A DNA stretch of 9,965 bases, from positions 1 through 9,965 of the forward strand of contig JAWOJF010000364.1 in assembly GCA_046481785.1 (NCBI GenBank). Direction: 5' to 3'. The translations under genes and the position numbers were made by a program. The DNA comes from JAWOJF01 sp046481785 (lineage in GTDB: Bacteria; Bacteroidota; Ignavibacteria; Ignavibacteriales; Ignavibacteriaceae). How positions within the stretch are numbered: position 1 is the stretch's first letter; each line of letters starts with the position of its first letter. Shown piece after piece: positions 1-6,283 of the stretch. Under the pieces are notes generated by a model, which saw only the letters and a program-made list of their open reading frames with translations, had not been told where the DNA came from and made no database searches.

Positions 1-1
1 G

Positions 2-430
2 TCAAACAATTTCTACAAATATCCTGCGCTGCTTCCGGTTATGACATGGAAGGATAGTATTGCGCCGCTGCCGCCGGTAAATTTGAGGTGTTCAAGTGAT
101 AGTTTAGGTGCAAGTGCAAGAGCAAGTGCAAGTATTAGGGAGATAGGTAATACTGATCATTTTGAGGATATAGTTTTAAGCTGGAAGAAACCAAAGCCGG
201 CTTCTGATGGAGATACTGCATCGTATTATGCCGTTTATAGATTTTCCGGTTTAGAAGAATTGGATTTAGGAAATCCACAAAATTTAATTGGCGTATTAGG
301 AGCGGATAAAAATTATTTTATTGATGAAGCAGTACCAGGGCAAGAATATATTTATGCTGTAACATCATTAGACAGACTGCAGAATGAAAGTGAACCCGTT
401 TTTATCAGGGTTAATTACACCCTTGAATAA
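2..430 (+). CDS. C-terminal end of a secreted protein with an Fn3-like domain, probably a family-10-type glycosyl hydrolase (partial)
   Basis: The reading frame is open from the first complete codon at base 2, so the start lies outside the window; 142 residues are visible. The motif PALLPVMTWKD, then an IAPLPPVNL linker, then one fibronectin-III-like beta-sandwich (from VLSWKKP to the end, with the typical ASYYAVYRF, YIYAVTSLDRLQNESEP pattern) fill it. This arrangement is what I know from the ends of Bacteroidota/Ignavibacteria proteins of the DUF187/GHL10 (YngK-like) glycosyl-hydrolase group, secreted enzymes thought to act on polysaccharide or peptidoglycan-type glycans. The catalytic barrel itself is not in view, so the enzyme call is inference; the Fn3-like domain is better supported. 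A low-complexity run (GASARASASI) encoded by a hexanucleotide repeat sits just before the domain. Any multidomain secreted protein with a terminal Fn3 module would be an alternative. Confidence 0.6.
   Translation, partial: SNNFYKYPALLPVMTWKDSIAPLPPVNLRCSSDSLGASARASASIREIGNTDHFEDIVLSWKKPKPASDGDTASYYAVYRFSGLEELDLGNPQNLIGVLGADKNYFIDEAVPGQEYIYAVTSLDRLQNESEPVFIRVNYTLE
110..133 (+). repeat. In-frame hexanucleotide tandem repeat, 4 x GCAAG(T/A)
   Basis: Four consecutive 6-base units (GCAAGT, GCAAGA, GCAAGT, GCAAGT) lie within the coding sequence of the upstream secreted protein and encode Ala-Ser/Arg pairs. Because the unit is two codons, a change in copy number would keep the frame and only lengthen or shorten the linker before the Fn3-like domain. 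Confidence 0.85.
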
Positions 431-515
431 TAACTTTGGTATAGGTATAAATACCAGGTAAAGAATTTAAAACTATCGTCACACCTGTTAATATCCCCCC
501 GGTGTGGGTGGCAGC

Positions 516-579
516 TCTCAGACGCCCCACGGGGCGTCTCTACGATGTATGTAGAGACGTCCCGGTGGGACGTCTGAGA
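516..579. repeat. Nested palindrome (REP/MITE-like element)
   Basis: The outer ends (TCTCAG at 516-521, CTGAGA at 574-579) are inverted, and the inner ends CGTCTCTAC (535-543) and GTAGAGACG (551-559) are inverted around a 7-base centre at 544-550. Each arm is itself a hairpin: AGACGCCCC (520-528) pairs with 531-539, and AGACGTCCC (555-563) pairs with 567-575, both as perfect 9-bp stems. The element is very GC-rich in an AT-rich intergenic region. It can form either two small hairpins or one long imperfect stem. It resembles REP-type or miniature repeats dispersed in bacterial genomes; only one copy is visible here, so its repetitive nature is inferred. Confidence 0.75.
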
Positions 580-760
580 ACGGATGAACTTAAATTACAT
601 ACAAGAATTATTTAAAAAGGCACCCATAAAAGCCGAAGTAAAAATACGAGCTAAAAGATTTCAATACATTATCAAAATATGCAAATAAGTCACCACCCGG
701 TGCCATAGATGGGAAAGACTGCAAAAGTATTGTCTTTAATCATTGCTATTCCAAACTAAA

Positions 761-792
761 TTTGATTAAAACTTCTTTTTAGTATAAATTTG
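761..792 (+). promoter_or_regulatory. Bacteroidota-type promoter of the ferredoxin gene
   Basis: TTTG at 761-764 and TAAATTTG at 785-792 are separated by 20 bases, matching the known Bacteroidota sigma-ABfr consensus (-33 TTTG, -7 TAnnTTTG). Transcription would begin near position 799, giving a leader of about 40 bases. The same octamer TAAATTTG also occurs at 757-764, containing the -33 element. Sequence-based prediction only. Confidence 0.6.
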
Positions 793-838
793 AATACGAC
801 TAAAACAAAAACCCAATTAAATTTATTCAGGAGTAATA

Positions 839-1189
839 ATGGCTTACGTTATCACGAAGCTCTGTCTTGATTGTAAAGATATTGCATGCACACAAGTCTG
901 CCCGGTAGATTGTATTTATGAGTATACCGGGGATGATCCTACGATACCCAAAGAAATGTTATTAATTGATCCGGATGAATGTATAGACTGTAATGCATGT
1001 GTTCCTGAATGTCCCTGGGAAGCAATATTTGAGGGGGAAATGGTTCCAGATATTTTTCAGGATGATATTGAACTGAATGCAAGAATAGTAGGCAAGGAAA
1101 GAATTGTCCCCAAAAAGGATCCTGATGAACCAATACCCACACCCGAACAGGTGGCTGCCAATAAAGAAAAATGGGGTTATAAAGACTGA
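839..1189 (+). CDS. fdxA: Seven-iron ferredoxin (FdxA-like, [3Fe-4S] + [4Fe-4S])
   Basis: A 116-residue cytosolic electron carrier. Its cysteine pattern follows Azotobacter ferredoxin I: C9, C12, C17, C21, C25 in the first half (CLDC, IACTQVCPVDC) and C48, C51, C54, C58 in the second (ECIDCNACVPEC). By analogy C9, C17 and C58 would hold a [3Fe-4S] cluster, C21, C48, C51 and C54 a [4Fe-4S] cluster, while C12 and C25 are non-ligand cysteines seen in that family. The family motifs VCPVDC, DPDECIDC and the C-terminal tail (VPDIFQ..IELNA) are present, and the length is close to the usual 105-115 residues. The start is supported by AGGAG at 829-833, five bases before ATG. It appears monocistronic, with its own promoter. 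The redox partner cannot be told from this window. Confidence 0.92.
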   Translation: MAYVITKLCLDCKDIACTQVCPVDCIYEYTGDDPTIPKEMLLIDPDECIDCNACVPECPWEAIFEGEMVPDIFQDDIELNARIVGKERIVPKKDPDEPIPTPEQVAANKEKWGYKD

Positions 1190-1246
1190 TTAAAGGATCT
1201 TTATACCTCTGATTATTCATCGTATAGCAATATTATTATAATTAGA

Positions 1247-1262
1247 GATAAAATATTTTATC
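1247..1262. repeat. 16-bp perfect AT-rich palindrome downstream of the ferredoxin gene
   Basis: GATAAAATATTTTATC reads the same on both strands. It lies about 58 bases after the ferredoxin stop and about 150 bases before the next start. It could be a dimeric regulator's operator for the beta-barrel gene, or chance in very AT-rich DNA. It lacks the GC-rich stem of a classical terminator. Confidence 0.45.
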
Positions 1263-1399
1263 CTTTAAAATATACACCTGTCCTATTTATTTGTATCCAT
1301 TATTCTACATTGCATAATAGATAAGCTCATTAAATAGTTATTTATTTCCAATTTTGGTGTGGCACTTGAATTGAACAACCAGCCCCGGTTTAATAATTT

Positions 1400-1403
1400 G
1401 AGG
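1400..1403 (+). promoter_or_regulatory. Ribosome binding site fixing the beta-barrel protein start
   Basis: GAGG six bases before ATG 1410. It supports this start over the in-frame GTG at 1359, which would add 17 residues in front of the signal peptide. Confidence 0.6.
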
Positions 1404-1409
1404 TTGGAA

Positions 1410-2051
1410 ATGAAAAGAAGCTTATTATTTCTTTTCCTGGTTCTTTCAGTAAATATTTTTCCTCAAAGGGGCACTGCATCAGTTAAGCTTGGACATTTTA
1501 ATCCCTCAGCCACTGAAGGCGGATTTATAATTGGTTTTGAGAATGGTAGAGCTGTAGACCCGCGTTTCTCTTTTGGATGGAGTATTGACTGGTTTCATAA
1601 AAATTATGTTGACAGAAGACTAGTGGCAGACTTTAATCGTTATTATGGAATCGACGGCGGTTCTATAAATGAATTACGGGCAGAAACCAATATACATGAT
1701 TTCCCGCTAATGGCAGTAATGACTGCTAAATTTCCTGTTGCTCCCTTTACAAAAGTATTTTTCACCGGCGGTATTGGCGCTGAGATTATGATAATTAACT
1801 ATAATAATTTTGAAAATCCCAATGAAGATGATTTCCAGGCGGCCTTTGATTTTAACTGGCGCCTGGGTACTGGAATGATTTTCGAAGCAAGCAGATTTAC
1901 AGATTTTTTCCTTGAACTTACATATCATCATTCAGAACCTTCATGGGAATACGAGGTTGAAGATCACAGCAGAAACATTGAACGTACTTTTGAAAGAAGT
2001 TTTGATATGAGTGGATTTATGGCAAGAGTCGGCGTTAAATTTTATTATTAA
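1410..2051 (+). CDS. Small outer-membrane beta-barrel protein (unknown role)
   Basis: 213 residues from ATG 1410. The N-terminus is a clear signal peptide (MKRS then a hydrophobic run LLFLFLVLSVNIF), cleaved probably shortly after it. The remainder alternates hydrophobic and polar residues in short strands rich in aromatic residues and glycine (GGFIIGFENG, FSFGWSIDWF, VFFTGGIGAEIM, DFNWRLGTGMIFEAS, FFLELTYHH, GFMARVGVKFYY) and ends in an aromatic residue, the usual C-terminal barrel-assembly signal. This fits an 8-stranded barrel in the outer membrane, as in the OmpW/PorT-like or generic 'outer membrane beta-barrel domain' proteins of Bacteroidota. I cannot assign a ligand or a named family. 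An upstream in-frame GTG at 1359 is less likely because it would bury the signal peptide. It has no partner gene on the same strand. Confidence 0.75.
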   Translation: MKRSLLFLFLVLSVNIFPQRGTASVKLGHFNPSATEGGFIIGFENGRAVDPRFSFGWSIDWFHKNYVDRRLVADFNRYYGIDGGSINELRAETNIHDFPLMAVMTAKFPVAPFTKVFFTGGIGAEIMIINYNNFENPNEDDFQAAFDFNWRLGTGMIFEASRFTDFFLELTYHHSEPSWEYEVEDHSRNIERTFERSFDMSGFMARVGVKFYY

Positions 2052-2078
2052 CAGGGAAAGGAATAATGGAGAAGAATA

Positions 2079-2114
2079 TGGAGTAATGAATTTATACAAT
2101 CCCTCATTACTCCA
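2079..2114. terminator. Hairpin between convergent genes, probable bidirectional terminator
   Basis: TGGAGTAATGA (2079-2089) and TCATTACTCCA (2104-2114) form a perfect 11-bp stem with a 14-base loop. It lies between the stops of the barrel gene (+) and the YjbQ gene (-). There is no long T-tract on either side, so it may instead protect transcript ends. Confidence 0.45.
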
Positions 2115-2130
2115 GATTTATAAATCTCCC

Positions 2131-2559
2131 TTACCGGACTTCCCCAAATAAAGTAACAACTACCGTTCGGGCGGGTGCTGCTTTCCGGTGCTCACACAAA
2201 TATATTCCCTGCCAGGTTCCTGTATTAAAGCTTCCGTTCTTTATCGGTACGGTTAAGCTTGTACTTAGAAGAGAAGCCTTTATATGTGCCGGCATATCAT
2301 CAGACCCTTCCAATGCATGTTCATAATATTGCGCATTTTCAGGAACCATTTTATCGAAATGTTTTTCCATATCAGCGCGTACATCGGGATCGGCATTTTC
2401 ATTTATTGTAAGTGATGCTGATGTGTGCTTTAAGAATATATGTGCAGTTCCTACTCCAATTTTTTTTATCTCAGGGACCCTGTTTAACAGGTCATATGTA
2501 ATTAAGTGAAATCCTCTTTTTTTTGGGGGAAATTCAATCTCTACCTGGTGCCAGAACAT
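2131..2559 (-). CDS. yjbQ: YjbQ family protein (UPF0047)
   Basis: 142 residues, the usual length of this small cytosolic beta-sandwich family. All signature blocks are present in order: HTSASLTINENADPDV (45-60), HALEGSDDMPAHIKAS (81-96) and GTWQGIYLCEHR (114-125). The conserved histidines and acidic residues of these blocks form a likely metal/phosphate-binding pocket. Family members have been described as having a weak thiamine-phosphate synthase activity that rescues thiE mutants, and the name 'secondary thiamine-phosphate synthase' is used, but the true function is not settled. No thiamine genes lie nearby. It is the second gene of a two-gene operon: its ribosome binding site overlaps the end of the OB-fold gene upstream. 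Confidence 0.93.
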   Translation of the reverse strand: MFWHQVEIEFPPKKRGFHLITYDLLNRVPEIKKIGVGTAHIFLKHTSASLTINENADPDVRADMEKHFDKMVPENAQYYEHALEGSDDMPAHIKASLLSTSLTVPIKNGSFNTGTWQGIYLCEHRKAAPARTVVVTLFGEVR

Positions 2560-2567
2560 TATTGTTA

Positions 2568-2575
2568 CCTCTTCT
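2568..2575 (-). promoter_or_regulatory. Ribosome binding site of yjbQ overlapping the upstream stop codon
   Basis: On the minus strand AGAAGAGG lies eight bases before the yjbQ ATG and shares bases with the TAG stop of the OB-fold gene (2574-2576). This suggests that ribosomes finishing the first gene help to start the second. Confidence 0.6.
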
Positions 2576-2981
2576 ATTTTTCTACAATTTTTTCTACTTC
2601 TATCTTTAGCCCATTAACAAAGCTATATTCATTTTCCCCTACACAACGGCCCCTTATAACAACTTTTTGCTCCGATTGAAGCTGGCCTGCCTCTGTTTCT
2701 GTTTCCTGGTCAAGAAAAAAGAAAAAAACCGGCACATTTCCTTCTCCTGTTTCAAGTTCCAGAACAGGGCGTGCTCCAAGCATCATGTAATAGGCTTTAA
2801 CATTGCCCTCAATATCAAGGACTTTGTTAAGATATTTTTTATTTGCTGCTTCCATATTACTTGTGTACTCTTTAGCAAGTGCCTGGGCTGTTATTTCAGT
2901 AGCGTTAACTGAGTCCCATGTAAAATAAGCCACAACAAGTGCAATTATAAGAGCAGCCAGCAGTATATAACCGATTTTCAT
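2574..2981 (-). CDS. Membrane-anchored OB-fold protein (tRNA_anti-like family)
   Basis: 135 residues. One N-terminal hydrophobic segment (about residues 4-20, YILLAALIIALVVAYF) after a short MKIG suggests an inner-membrane anchor or uncleaved signal, with the rest outside the cytoplasm. A short helical stretch (EITAQALAKEYTSNMEAANKKY) leads into a five-strand OB-fold: VLDIEGNVKAY, PVLELETG, VPVFFFFL, QKVVIRGRCVG, LKIEVEKIV. This matches my knowledge of the tRNA_anti-like (PF12869) group common in Bacteroidota, whose function is unknown despite its name; a nucleic-acid role is doubtful for an exported protein. No ribosome binding site is visible before ATG 2981. It precedes yjbQ by 14 bases and follows the S9 peptidase gene by 83 bases, so a longer operon is possible but not shown. 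Confidence 0.75.
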   Translation of the reverse strand: MKIGYILLAALIIALVVAYFTWDSVNATEITAQALAKEYTSNMEAANKKYLNKVLDIEGNVKAYYMMLGARPVLELETGEGNVPVFFFFLDQETETEAGQLQSEQKVVIRGRCVGENEYSFVNGLKIEVEKIVEK

Positions 2982-3064
2982 TTTATGAATATAAATAAGA
3001 ATTATGGTTAATAAACATAGTTAGATTTTATGGATTAATTCCACTTAATTTAAAATTAGTATAA

Positions 3065-5668
3065 TTATTCTTCCTGTGAATATATGCTGTCCCACCACTG
3101 CGGCTGTCCTTTTAAATACATATCAAAGTAAGCAATGATAGTTTTTGTCCATTTTTTCCTTTTATTGTACTGTAGTATGTGGTGATTCTGATCAGCTACC
3201 TCAATATATTTAACATCTTTACCAAGCAGTTTTAATGCGGTAAACATTTGAGTGCTTTCACCCGGGGGCACATTAGTATCCGATGATCCGTGAAGAAGAA
3301 GCAGTGGGGTATTGATTTTATCTGCATTATAAATGGGACTGTAATCAACATAAATATCTTTACGGTTCCATGGAAAGCTGTTAGCCGTTGCGCCGGCACT
3401 GTAAGAGTATCCCCAATAGCCATAGCCCCAGTAGTGTGAAAGATTGCTTATTCCTGCGTGAGATATACCGGCGGCAAAAATATCAGTTTTGGTTAATATA
3501 TTCATAGTTAAAAAGCCGCCGTAAGAAGCGCCTATACAGCCTACTCTTGAAGAATCAGCAAAAGGATGTTCGGCAAGAAACTGCTTTGTTCCATCAATTA
3601 CTTCCCGGGCAGTAGTATTGCCCCAGTCATTTACATGATATGCCGAGAATTCCTGGCCATAACCGGTTGCACCGCTTGGCTGCGGTATATATACAATATA
3701 ACCATGAGCCGCCCATATATTCGGAGGATACCTTCCTTCAAATGATCTTTCTATTGGAGATGTTCCGCCATAATAATTTACAATTACAGGATATTTTTTG
3801 TTTTTATCAAAACCGGGGGGATAGTATATCCTGCCGTCAATATCTTCGCCCCGGGCGTTTTTAAAAGTCCAGTTACTTGTTTGTCCTAATTGAACTGTTT
3901 TATAACTATCCATTGCCGGATTAAAAAGAAGCCTGGATTTGCCTGTTTTTATATCAACATAATAAAATTTGTCCGGTGTAGTTATGCTTGATCCTTTATA
4001 TACAGCCTCCTCTTTGTTATTTGCAAAATCAATTTTATCCAGTACTTCAATTTCAAGATTAACAAGGTCAAATGTTTTGTTTGCAATATTATACCTGTAC
4101 AAATGCTGGAATGTTTTTTCTGTTGCGCTGAAATAAATTACATTATCATTTTTACTCCAGTAGGCAAGCTCAACTGAAGGATTAAAATGTTTTGTAATTG
4201 CTTCAACATTTCCTGAGTTGATATTATAGATATATGCCTGTGTATCAAAATCACTTGGAGTACGGTCACCTTTTATATTAACTCCTGCATCACCAAATAA
4301 TGCTGGTCCCCCTGTAAATAAGATACTTTTAGCATCAGGGGAAAACTGCGCGCTGTTAGCCCAGTATAAAGTTATAAGTGAATCCATTCTCATCGAAGAA
4401 ATATCCAGTATATAATATGTAGAATAAGAATAGGGACGCTTCTCCCAGTTATTATCTGTTGTAGAGAGTAATAATTTTTGTCCGTCGTTAGAAATAGAAT
4501 TTAAATATAGATTTTTATCACCGGCAGTTAACCTTGTTTTCGCTCCACCGGGTAAAGTAACTTTATACATGTATACCTTATTTTTAGCACCCGGAAGACG
4601 TTCATCCATTCCTTCAATAAGCTTTATTCCCAATTTATCATCAGAAGCCTTTTCTGTGACCGAATAAATAATATAACTCTCGTCAGGTGACCAGTAATAA
4701 TCACCGAAATCTTTAATATCTGTTAATAATGATTCTGAGGTTCCTTTATCTAAATTTGTAATCCAAATATCTGTTTTGTTTTTGTTAACAGTTGTATAAA
4801 CAAATCTTTTTCCCGATGGTGCCCATTTAACTGAAGTAAGGTTCATTCCTTTATAACTTCTGAATAAAGAAGCGTCAGAAGTTTTATATATATCTATCCA
4901 TGTTTCCTTTTCATCTTCTCCAAAAGGTATATCTGATACAGTAACCGCAGCAAGCTCACCATCCGCCGAAACAGATACGGCTTCAATCTTAGGATCTTCA
5001 AGAAGTTTTTCAACAGTAGTATAACCTGTGTTGCTCAGACTAATAGCGATGTCTTCTTTTACATATGCCGAATCAATAATAAGAGATGCAGAAATGTTCC
5101 AGTCTGAATTAACTTTAGGACTTTTTAATGCTTTAAGAACCAGTATATGTTTACCCCGTTCCAGTTCAATATCCTTTGATGATTTCTCCGGTTTACATGA
5201 GGAATCACCTTTAATTTCCTGTGTGGACGTTTTTGTTAATATTTCTTTACCATCAACAAAAGCTCTTAACATCTGGCATGATCTGATCTCAAGTTTTGCT
5301 TTTAACCATCTCTCAGTTTCAATATAAGTTACAAGGTAAGTTATTTCAGGCAAAGTTTTATCTTCTGATCTTAACTCCACTTCTTCCCCTGAGACCTTCT
5401 CCCATTCATAATTCTTATCTTTAGACCATTGAAGCTTTTCACCCTTTTCAGGATACAAATTATGAACCTGCAGCTCATCAAAATCAAGCAGGTCTTTTTC
5501 CTTAAAACTGCTTTCACCATAGCCGGCTTCAACCGGCATCTCTATTGCTATCGGGCCGGCAGCCAGCCATTCATTAATATTAATTTTTGTAGAATCCTTG
5601 TCATTTTCTGCAAAGCTACACAGGTTAAAAAGAAGCAAGAGAATCGGAATGGGTTTGAAAATTTTCAT
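3065..5668 (-). CDS. Secreted S9 family (prolyl oligopeptidase / DPP-like) peptidase
   Basis: 867 residues. A signal peptide (MKIFKPIPILLLLFNLCSFA, probable cleavage after residue 20) exports it to the periplasm or cell surface. Residues about 30-210 form an N-terminal beta-rich domain with a sugar-binding or PA14-like look (WLKAKLEIRS, AFVDGKEIL, GKHILVLKA). Residues about 225-580 carry WD40/PD40-like beta-propeller repeats (VKWAPSGKRFVYTT, YYWSPDESYIIYS, AQFSPDAKSILFT). Residues about 595-855 are the alpha/beta-hydrolase domain: oxyanion-hole region NYYGGTSP (631-638), nucleophile Ser715 in GASYGG, Asp797 in HGSSDTNVPP, and His829 (or His830) in DQNHHI. The family cleaves short peptides, often after proline, so a role in peptide scavenging is likely. 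The extra N-terminal domain makes it longer than typical 650-750-residue members. The closest named subfamily and exact specificity cannot be fixed by eye. The gene is divergent from the thioredoxin-like gene. Confidence 0.93.
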   Translation of the reverse strand: MKIFKPIPILLLLFNLCSFAENDKDSTKININEWLAAGPIAIEMPVEAGYGESSFKEKDLLDFDELQVHNLYPEKGEKLQWSKDKNYEWEKVSGEEVELRSEDKTLPEITYLVTYIETERWLKAKLEIRSCQMLRAFVDGKEILTKTSTQEIKGDSSCKPEKSSKDIELERGKHILVLKALKSPKVNSDWNISASLIIDSAYVKEDIAISLSNTGYTTVEKLLEDPKIEAVSVSADGELAAVTVSDIPFGEDEKETWIDIYKTSDASLFRSYKGMNLTSVKWAPSGKRFVYTTVNKNKTDIWITNLDKGTSESLLTDIKDFGDYYWSPDESYIIYSVTEKASDDKLGIKLIEGMDERLPGAKNKVYMYKVTLPGGAKTRLTAGDKNLYLNSISNDGQKLLLSTTDNNWEKRPYSYSTYYILDISSMRMDSLITLYWANSAQFSPDAKSILFTGGPALFGDAGVNIKGDRTPSDFDTQAYIYNINSGNVEAITKHFNPSVELAYWSKNDNVIYFSATEKTFQHLYRYNIANKTFDLVNLEIEVLDKIDFANNKEEAVYKGSSITTPDKFYYVDIKTGKSRLLFNPAMDSYKTVQLGQTSNWTFKNARGEDIDGRIYYPPGFDKNKKYPVIVNYYGGTSPIERSFEGRYPPNIWAAHGYIVYIPQPSGATGYGQEFSAYHVNDWGNTTAREVIDGTKQFLAEHPFADSSRVGCIGASYGGFLTMNILTKTDIFAAGISHAGISNLSHYWGYGYWGYSYSAGATANSFPWNRKDIYVDYSPIYNADKINTPLLLLHGSSDTNVPPGESTQMFTALKLLGKDVKYIEVADQNHHILQYNKRKKWTKTIIAYFDMYLKGQPQWWDSIYSQEE

Positions 5669-5685
5669 TATATCACTATAATTTG

Positions 5686-5720
5686 TTATACAAAAAATAA
5701 AATTATTATTTTATACAAAA
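5686..5720. repeat. Direct 10-bp repeat in the divergent promoter region
   Basis: TTATACAAAA occurs at 5686-5695 and again at 5711-5720, 25 bases apart, in the very AT-rich 103-base gap between the peptidase (-) and the thioredoxin-like gene (+). On the minus strand it reads TTTTGTATAA, so each copy carries a TTTG that could serve as a -33 element for the peptidase gene; no well-spaced TAnnTTTG follows. Regulator binding or chance are both possible. Confidence 0.35.
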
Positions 5721-5771
5721 TAATTAAAAAAGATTCTATAATTCTTATAATCTTGAAAAATTGAGGAAATA

Positions 5772-6224
5772 ATGAAGTATCTGGTAATTATTCTGACATT
5801 TTTTGTTTCAGTTGTTACTTTTGCGCAGGAGAGAGAAAAGTTTGATCCTAACAGGGATGCGGCTAAAGATATAGAAAATGCTGTTGTTGAAGCTAAAAAA
5901 ACCGGGAAACGCATTTTGCTTGATGTAGGAGGAGAGTGGTGCAGCTGGTGCCACCTGCTGGATAAATTCTACATTAATAATAAAGATATAAATGATTTTA
6001 TGCATAAGAATTATGTTGTTGTAAAAGTAAACTTTAGTCCTGAAAATGAAAACAAGGAAGTGCTCTCAAAATATCCGCAAATACCGGGCTATCCTCATTA
6101 TTTTGTTTTAGATAAAGATGGTAAGCTTCTTCATTCACAAGGAACAGGAGAATTGGAAAAGGGGAGGGGCTATGATAAAGATAGTGTTATGAAATTTTTG
6201 AAGAAGTGGGCACCGAAAGGATAG
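5772..6224 (+). CDS. Exported thioredoxin-like protein (WCSWC motif)
   Basis: 150 residues. A signal peptide (MKYLVIILTFFVSVVTFA, cleavage likely before QE at 19) sends it to the periplasm. The mature part is a single thioredoxin fold of the thioredoxin_7 / DsbD-gamma-like kind: strand RILLDVGGEW, redox site C57-S-W-C60 followed by H61, central strand VVVKVNFS, and the cis-proline loop IPGYPHYFVLD (P108). The CxxC pair and cis-proline are both intact, so it should be an active thiol-disulfide oxidoreductase acting on exported proteins; the direction (oxidase, reductase or isomerase) cannot be read from the sequence. The start is supported by GAGG at 5763-5766, five bases before ATG. It is divergent from the S9 peptidase and convergent with the exonuclease fusion, so it stands alone. 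Confidence 0.9.
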   Translation: MKYLVIILTFFVSVVTFAQEREKFDPNRDAAKDIENAVVEAKKTGKRILLDVGGEWCSWCHLLDKFYINNKDINDFMHKNYVVVKVNFSPENENKEVLSKYPQIPGYPHYFVLDKDGKLLHSQGTGELEKGRGYDKDSVMKFLKKWAPKG

Positions 6225-6283
6225 TTATTTATAGGATTCAATCTTCACAGGCAGCCGGGAAGTGAAGCATCTGTGCCAATTCT

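Larger units (their letters stand above)
431..838. other. Intergenic region before the ferredoxin gene
   Basis: About 400 bases without a convincing gene. It holds a 64-base GC-rich nested inverted repeat (516-579) and a probable promoter (761-792). The stretch from 580 to 750 is AT-rich and shows only a 34-codon basic open frame at 584-688 that lacks a ribosome binding site. No tRNA, riboswitch or rho-independent terminator with a T-tract was recognised. Confidence 0.6.

Noticed and set aside
437..456. TGGTAT/ATACCA hairpin just after the first stop codon, possible terminator
   Set aside because: Only a 6-bp AT-rich stem with an 8-base loop and no T-tract.
584..688. 34-codon lysine/arginine-rich open frame (MNLNYIQELFKK...) in the intergenic region
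   Set aside because: No ribosome binding site before the ATG, no recognisable family, and AT-rich DNA readily yields lysine-rich short frames.
1359..1409. GTG start giving a 17-residue extension of the beta-barrel protein
   Set aside because: It would place a polar stretch before the signal peptide, and ATG 1410 has a well-spaced GAGG.
3232..3864. Short open frames on both strands inside the S9 peptidase gene
   Set aside because: Overlapped by a fully coherent 867-residue peptidase frame; no families or ribosome binding sites recognised.
5748..5755. TAATCTTG as a -7 box for the thioredoxin-like gene
   Set aside because: One mismatch to TAnnTTTG, no TTTG at the right distance upstream, and it lies only 17 bases before the start codon.
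6243..6267. CTTCAC/GTGAAG inverted repeat between the convergent thioredoxin-like and exonuclease genes
   Set aside because: A 6-bp stem with a 13-base loop and no T-tract is too weak to call a terminator.
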